This document shows, piece by piece, positions 41,305 through 45,125 of a stretch of DNA of 45,125 bases (within the stretch, counting starts at the first letter, position 1; each line of letters begins with the position of its first letter). Under the pieces are notes generated by a model that saw nothing but the letters and a program-made list of their open reading frames with translations, made no database searches and was not told where the DNA came from. The stretch is from contig JAKLJY010000059.1 of the NCBI GenBank assembly GCA_023150895.1, forward strand, positions 1 through 45,125. The letters are read 5' to 3'. Source of the stretch: Myxococcota bacterium (lineage in GTDB: Bacteria; Myxococcota_A; Bradymonadia; UBA7976; UBA1532). The position numbers and the translations under genes were made by a program.

Positions 41305-42782
41305 ACGGCCCCACCTCCCTCTACTCTCTGTCATCGGCGGCGCTTTTCGAGGCCGGTCTCATCACCGCCGTCGCGCTTGCCCTCGTCCTCGCTCCCGGCG
41401 AGACGGCGCGCGCGACGGAACGCGCGCCCCTGCCGCGCGGAGAACAGATCGCCGGCCCGACGTTCCGCCCCGAGTCGCTCGCCGGTCGCCCCTGGGTCGT
41501 CGATTTCTTCGCCTCGTGGTGCGAACCCTGCAAGGCCGCCATCCCGCACCACGCTGCGTTGATCGCCCTTCATGGGGGTCGTCTCGGGTTCGTCGCGGTG
41601 AGCCTCGACGAGGACGACGCCGCGGCGCGTGCGTTCGTTGCCCGGTTTCCGCTTGCGGCCCCGACACTGCACGACCCGACCGGTGTGACGGCGACGGCCT
41701 TCGGTGTCTCGGAGATGCCCTACGCGGTTCTCGTCGCCGCCGACGGGACTATCGCGGCACGGTTCGCGGGCGAACCCTATCCGCGCCTCGCGGAGGCGGC
41801 CGCGCGACTGGTCGACTCCGGGTGCCCCGACCTCGTCGAGCACGCGACGAAGGCCATGGGCAGCAGCCTGGCGTTGCGGATCTGTCCCGCCGGACGGGAG
41901 CCGGCCGCCGTTCAGGCGGCGATTGCGGAGGCAGTTGCGCTCGTTCGGGCGCTCGAGCGGCTCTGGAGCACATGGGTCCCCGAGAGCGACATCAGCCGCC
42001 TGAACCGGGCGGCGGGCGGGCCGCCGGTGCCCATCGATGCCCGCACCCACGCGCTCCTCGCGCGTTCCGTGGAGGGGAGTCGAAAGACGGGCGGTCTGTT
42101 CGACGTCACGTTCGCTCCGCTCGGAGCGGTCTGGAAGTTCGACACACCCCCCGGTGATCAGAGGCCGACCCGACTGGAGCGCGTCCCGACGGCGGGGGAG
42201 GTCGACGCGCTTCGCGCGCACGTCGGGATCGACGGCCTCGAACTCTCGCCCGCGGGTGCGCCCCCGACAGCGCGCCTCGCCCGACCGGGCATGGCCGTGC
42301 ATCTCGGCGGCATCGGCAAGGGGGCGGCGGTGGACGCCGTCGTGGCGCTGCTCCGGAACCGGGGGCTGCACGACTTCTGCGTGCAGGCGGGGGGAGATCT
42401 CTGCTGTGCGGGTCGCAACGGTCAGCGGCCCTGGCGAGTCGGCATCGCGCATCCGCGAAAGAAGGGCGCGTTGCTCGGCAGCATGAGCATCGGCGACGCG
42501 GCGTTTTCTACGAGCGGAGACTACGAGCGGTTCGCCCTGATCGACGGGCGCCGCTATCACCACATCCTCGACCCCCGCACGGGTTACCCGGCGATGGCGA
42601 GTCAATCCGCGACGGTGCGCGTGAAGTCGGCGACGGACGCGGAGGTCCTGACGAAAGCCGCGTTCATCCTGGGGGGCGCCGCGGGGCTCGACCTGCTCGT
42701 TCGCGCGGGGGCCTCCGGTGTCATCGTGGACGCCGACGGCAGGCGCTGGTCGACGCCCGATATCAGCCTAGACGCGCCATGA
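41301..42782 (+). CDS. Thioredoxin-ApbE fusion: thiol-disulfide oxidoreductase joined to FAD:protein FMN transferase
   Basis: A 493-residue exported fusion. After a hydrophobic N-terminus (about 15-32), residues about 50-165 form a TlpA/ResA-type thioredoxin domain with the redox motif WCEPC (Trp73 to Cys77) and a cis-Pro region EMPYAVL. Residues about 185-490 are ApbE, with SDISRLNRA, GGIGKGAAVDAV, QAGGDLCCAG and the metal-binding HHILDPRTGYPA (Asp424). ApbE attaches FMN to Thr or Ser of exported proteins; the thioredoxin part could keep heme-binding Cys reduced. These two activities are usually encoded by separate adjacent genes. The GTG start overlaps the previous stop by 4 bases. Candidate FMN acceptors are the tetraheme proteins of this window. 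Confidence 0.88.
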   Translation: MNGPTSLYSLSSAALFEAGLITAVALALVLAPGETARATERAPLPRGEQIAGPTFRPESLAGRPWVVDFFASWCEPCKAAIPHHAALIALHGGRLGFVAVSLDEDDAAARAFVARFPLAAPTLHDPTGVTATAFGVSEMPYAVLVAADGTIAARFAGEPYPRLAEAAARLVDSGCPDLVEHATKAMGSSLALRICPAGREPAAVQAAIAEAVALVRALERLWSTWVPESDISRLNRAAGGPPVPIDARTHALLARSVEGSRKTGGLFDVTFAPLGAVWKFDTPPGDQRPTRLERVPTAGEVDALRAHVGIDGLELSPAGAPPTARLARPGMAVHLGGIGKGAAVDAVVALLRNRGLHDFCVQAGGDLCCAGRNGQRPWRVGIAHPRKKGALLGSMSIGDAAFSTSGDYERFALIDGRRYHHILDPRTGYPAMASQSATVRVKSATDAEVLTKAAFILGGAAGLDLLVRAGASGVIVDADGRRWSTPDISLDAP

Positions 42783-43000
42783 AACGATACCAGGCTACGT
42801 GTGCCCTGGTGACGCTCGCCCTCACTGCGCTAGCTGCGTGTGCGCCCGTGCGTCCCTGGGAGCGAGGTGCGCTTGCACATCGGTGTATGCGTCCCGCGCA
42901 GCAGGGCGCTCGGGCGATCCTGCGTGAGCACGTCGTCGCCGTGCGCGAGGGGGCGACGGGCGGCATGGGCGCAGCCGGCGCGGGGTGTGGCTGTGACTGA
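42779..43000 (+). CDS. DUF4266 small lipoprotein
   Basis: A 73-residue lipoprotein with lipobox ALAAC (Cys21). The mature part has the DUF4266 signature: VRPWERGALA near the start, REGATGGMG, and a C-terminal GCGCD. DUF4266 genes are typically found next to DUF3570, ApbE and thioredoxin genes, exactly as here. The ATGA overlap with the fusion gene and the 8-base overlap with the DUF3570 gene indicate coupled translation. The terminal Cys pair may contact the thioredoxin domain; this is speculation. Confidence 0.88.
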   Translation: MKRYQATCALVTLALTALAACAPVRPWERGALAHRCMRPAQQGARAILREHVVAVREGATGGMGAAGAGCGCD

Positions 43001-44129
43001 TCGCGCCCGCCCGGTGGTCGGTCTCCGTTCGCTCGTGGCGGCGTGCCTCTGCCTTCTGACGCCGCCCTTCGCGCACGCGCAGCGAGCGGTCGAGGCCGCG
43101 ACCATGTATTACGCCGACGATGACGCGGTGACCGTCGTCTCGCCGACGCTCGGCGCCCGCTATCAGTCCGAGGGCGTGCGGGCTTCGGCGCAACTCGCCG
43201 TGGACATGGTGACCGCCGCCTCGGTCGACCTCGTGTCGGCCGCGTCCCCACGCGGGTATGAAGAGACTCGAAAGGAGGCTACCCTCGGGGCCGGACTCGA
43301 GGCCGCGCGCGGCGTGTGGTTCGATGCGTCCCACGCCGTCTCCGTGGAACCCGACTCGGTCACGCGTACGTTCGGAATCTCCCATGCGCACGACGTTCTC
43401 GACCGGCGCGTCACACTCAGCCTTGACTACGGTCTCGGCCTGACGCGCTTCGGGCGCGCGGGCGAGCCGTCGCTCGACCGGTCGCGGACGCAGCACGGCG
43501 TGACCGGCGGGGCATCGATGGTCCTGAGGCCGACACTCGTGCTCGACACTGTGTTTGGTGTCGAGTTCGTCTCCGGAGCCCAGGAGAATCCGTACCGCTT
43601 CGTGCGCCTGTATCGGGGTGAGGCCATGCGTCATGCGACAGCCGTGCCGGAGGCCGTGCCCGGCGAGCGCAGGCGACAGACCGCGACGCTGCGCCTGCGC
43701 GCCCGCCCGTTCGCGTCGACCTTCGGGCAGGCCGCGTATCGACTCTACACGGACACCTGGGGACTCACCGGGCACACCGCGCTCGTGCGGCTCGCGCGCG
43801 GATTCTTCACGGATCGGCTCGTACTGACGGCCGAACTTCGCGGCCATCACCAGGGGGCTGCGTCGTTCCATCGGGCGCGGTACCTGGTCGCCGTGGAGTC
43901 CGACGGACCCCTGGAAGTGCCGCGCTACCGGACCGCCGACAAAGAGCTCGGTGGCCTCCACACGCTCCGGGCCGGCGCACACGCCGAGATCTCGCTGCCC
44001 GTGCGTGCCGCGGAGGCGTTTCGTCTCGGGTTCGGTTTTGATCTGCTGCACATCCGGTACCGCGATTTCGAGCCGCTCGACGCCCGGACCGCTCGTATCT
44101 ACACGGTGGACCTGACCTATGAACCGTGA
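42993..44129 (+). CDS. DUF3570 outer-membrane beta-barrel protein
   Basis: A 378-residue protein with a signal peptide (to AHA, before QRAVEA) and the DUF3570 opening MYYADDDAVTVVSPT. It continues with alternating amphipathic strands (SAQLAVDMVTAASVDLVSAASP, NPYRFVRLYRGEA, YRLYTDTWGLTGHTALVRLARG) and ends YTVDLTYEP, typical of an outer-membrane barrel. GTG at 42993 is the likely start, 8 bases into the end of DUF4266; another GTG lies at 42987. The barrel could let electrons or iron cross the outer membrane together with the heme lipoproteins. That role is inferred from the neighbourhood. Confidence 0.85.
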   Translation: MTDRARPVVGLRSLVAACLCLLTPPFAHAQRAVEAATMYYADDDAVTVVSPTLGARYQSEGVRASAQLAVDMVTAASVDLVSAASPRGYEETRKEATLGAGLEAARGVWFDASHAVSVEPDSVTRTFGISHAHDVLDRRVTLSLDYGLGLTRFGRAGEPSLDRSRTQHGVTGGASMVLRPTLVLDTVFGVEFVSGAQENPYRFVRLYRGEAMRHATAVPEAVPGERRRQTATLRLRARPFASTFGQAAYRLYTDTWGLTGHTALVRLARGFFTDRLVLTAELRGHHQGAASFHRARYLVAVESDGPLEVPRYRTADKELGGLHTLRAGAHAEISLPVRAAEAFRLGFGFDLLHIRYRDFEPLDARTARIYTVDLTYEP

Positions 44130-44697
44130 ACTCGTCGCCCTGCGAGGTGCCCCGCGAGCCGCCCGGCGCTTCTTTCGTCTTGTGACGGCCGCGGGACTCG
44201 TCTCGTGCGGCGAGGCGTCGTCTCCTGTCAACGGCCCGGGAGGCGGGCAAGACGGCGCGCCGCCCGAACCGCCGTCGTGCCCCGCCACCGCGAGGCTCAT
44301 CGCCTTCGACGCCGAGGAGGCCGACGCTTCGCACCCGCTCGCCGCCGGGGACCGCCTGGCCGTCATCGAAGGATTCCAGGGTTTCGTTTTCGTGCAGGTC
44401 GGGTTGTCTACGACCGACCGCCTGGGCGCCACCGTGACTGGACACACGGAGCTGCGCCTCGCGAGCGGTGAGCGCCTCACCGAGACCTACGGTGGCCTCT
44501 CGATGGTGTCGGACGCGGGGGCCTTCCGGACGGACAAGCTGCTGGTCTACTTCAACGACCAGCCGCCGGCGACGCTGTACGGGCGGCAGGCCGAGGTCAT
44601 GGTCGTGATCGACGGCGACACGTGCCGCGCCACGGCCCGGGCGTCGGTGGTTCTCGGTCCGGCGCCATCACCGGTAGCCGCCGACGCCGGGCGCTGA
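44119..44697 (+). CDS. Lipoprotein of unknown function (192 aa), last gene of the redox operon
   Basis: A 192-residue lipoprotein (lipobox AGLVSC, about Cys30) with a Pro/Gly linker and a compact beta-rich domain of about 130 residues (TARLIAFDAEEADASHPL, GFVFVQVGLSTT, KLLVYFNDQPP, AEVMVVIDGDTC). Two Cys, at the domain start and near its end, may form a disulfide. The topology suggests an immunoglobulin-like fold. It overlaps the DUF3570 gene by 11 bases. No family was recognised. After the stop, 44698-44815 holds only IS-like end sequences. Confidence 0.75.
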   Translation: MNRELVALRGAPRAARRFFRLVTAAGLVSCGEASSPVNGPGGGQDGAPPEPPSCPATARLIAFDAEEADASHPLAAGDRLAVIEGFQGFVFVQVGLSTTDRLGATVTGHTELRLASGERLTETYGGLSMVSDAGAFRTDKLLVYFNDQPPATLYGRQAEVMVVIDGDTCRATARASVVLGPAPSPVAADAGR

Positions 44698-44703
44698 ACG
44701 CTC

Positions 44704-44806
44704 TCAGAGGGTGTCGATGTAGTAACATCTCTCCGGCGTCATCTAAGGAGACAGGGCCGGCAATCACCAGCTCGAGTGCGTTGGCGATCTCTCTGTGAGA
44801 GGGTGT
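44704..44806. repeat. Duplicated IS-end-like sequence
   Basis: AGAGGGTGT occurs at 44706-44714 and at 44798-44806, each preceded by CTCT within a few bases. The right copy is followed by TCCCCTAAATC, directly before the transposase remnant, and looks like the terminal repeat of an IS5-type element. The left copy, 92 bases away in the same orientation, may be a leftover end from an earlier insertion. Confidence 0.35.
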
Positions 44807-44815
44807 TCCCCTAAA

Positions 44816-45125
44816 TCAGGTTACTGCCGAGGAGACGAGACGGCGAAGTAGTCGACGGCCTTCGGCGAACCAGACCCAAGCAGTGGAGCTTTGGAGCGTT
44901 CGGTCTTGGTCCTTGGTTTGGCGCCGCGGGCGGTCGTTCCACGCGTTTGTCCGCTCGATGACCCAGCGCTTCGGTAGGGGCACGAAGGTCTTGCTGGCGA
45001 ACTCGGGAAGGGGGAGCGACTGCTGAGGTTGCACGCGTCGACCGACTGCCCGATTTCCGGCTCTTCTCGGATATCCGTGGGTGACCGTGTCGTGAGGATC
45101 GTGGGTTCACCGTTGCGGCGGGCCA
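44816..45125 (-). pseudogene. IS5-type transposase, C-terminal remnant running into the window edge
   Basis: The C-terminal part of a DDE transposase is recognisable on the minus strand from about 44990 to 44816: FVPLPKRWVIERTNAWNDR, then a Glu/Arg-rich end with WVWFAEGRRLLRRL. Upstream in the same frame the sequence stops looking like transposase and meets a stop codon at 45107-45109. The gene is therefore frameshifted or truncated, or uses programmed frameshifting as some IS5-group elements do. The GC content is lower than in the neighbouring genes. Confidence 0.65.

Overview
The window is very GC-rich, gene-dense bacterial DNA that looks like Myxococcota. The clearest pointers are a MYXO-CTERM-type tail (GC-G-C-R, hydrophobic stretch, Arg run) ending a giant secreted repeat protein, many lipoproteins with lipobox Cys residues and acidic or Gly/Ala-rich linkers, a paired DUF1592-type and DUF1552 locus, and genes coupled by 4-base ATGA overlaps. 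No rRNA, tRNA or CRISPR array was seen.

Left part (1-12.6 kb). An RRM/Gly-rich RNA-binding protein runs off the left edge on the minus strand. Next come a DUF1587/1595/1592/1588/1585 lipoprotein and its DUF1552 Tat-exported partner. A minus-strand group follows: a secreted orphan, a lipoprotein with an amidotransferase-like region, an adenosine deaminase, and a lipoprotein with two c-type heme modules. An isochorismatase-family hydrolase, a possible 35-residue membrane protein, dapA-dapB (lysine/diaminopimelate synthesis) and a small orphan complete this part.

Middle (12.7-23.4 kb). A giant adhesin-like or metal-binding protein carries 3 thrombospondin-3 repeats, 25 MopE-type Cys/Asp motifs, a Cys-rich stretch and a MYXO-CTERM tail. 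It is broken by one frameshift best explained by an 11-base deletion. After it come a triple-PAS protein with a Cys-zinc tail but no enzymatic output domain, a heme-copper oxidase subunit I homologue lacking one CuB histidine and the active-site tyrosine, and a beta-propeller lipoprotein.

Right part (23.4-44.7 kb). This is the most interesting region: about 21 kb of extracytoplasmic redox genes with 27 c-type heme attachment motifs. A minus-strand operon encodes a di-heme oxidoreductase, a tetraheme beta-propeller lipoprotein and a small monoheme lipoprotein. It sits behind a near-perfect Fur box and an FNR-like site. Divergent plus-strand genes encode a monoheme lipoprotein, a decaheme lipoprotein and a protein with six copies of an unnamed Cys/His domain. 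A second operon then contains paralogues of the tetraheme and monoheme proteins, a propeller/MauG-type protein, a thioredoxin-ApbE fusion, DUF4266, a DUF3570 outer-membrane barrel and a lipoprotein. It is preceded by a Fur-like inverted repeat over its promoter. Both tetraheme paralogues carry a DxxTGASxT sequence like the sites that ApbE flavinylates. The working hypothesis is an iron-regulated, flavin- and heme-carrying cell-surface electron conduit, possibly for iron acquisition or metal reduction. The right edge holds a transposase remnant.
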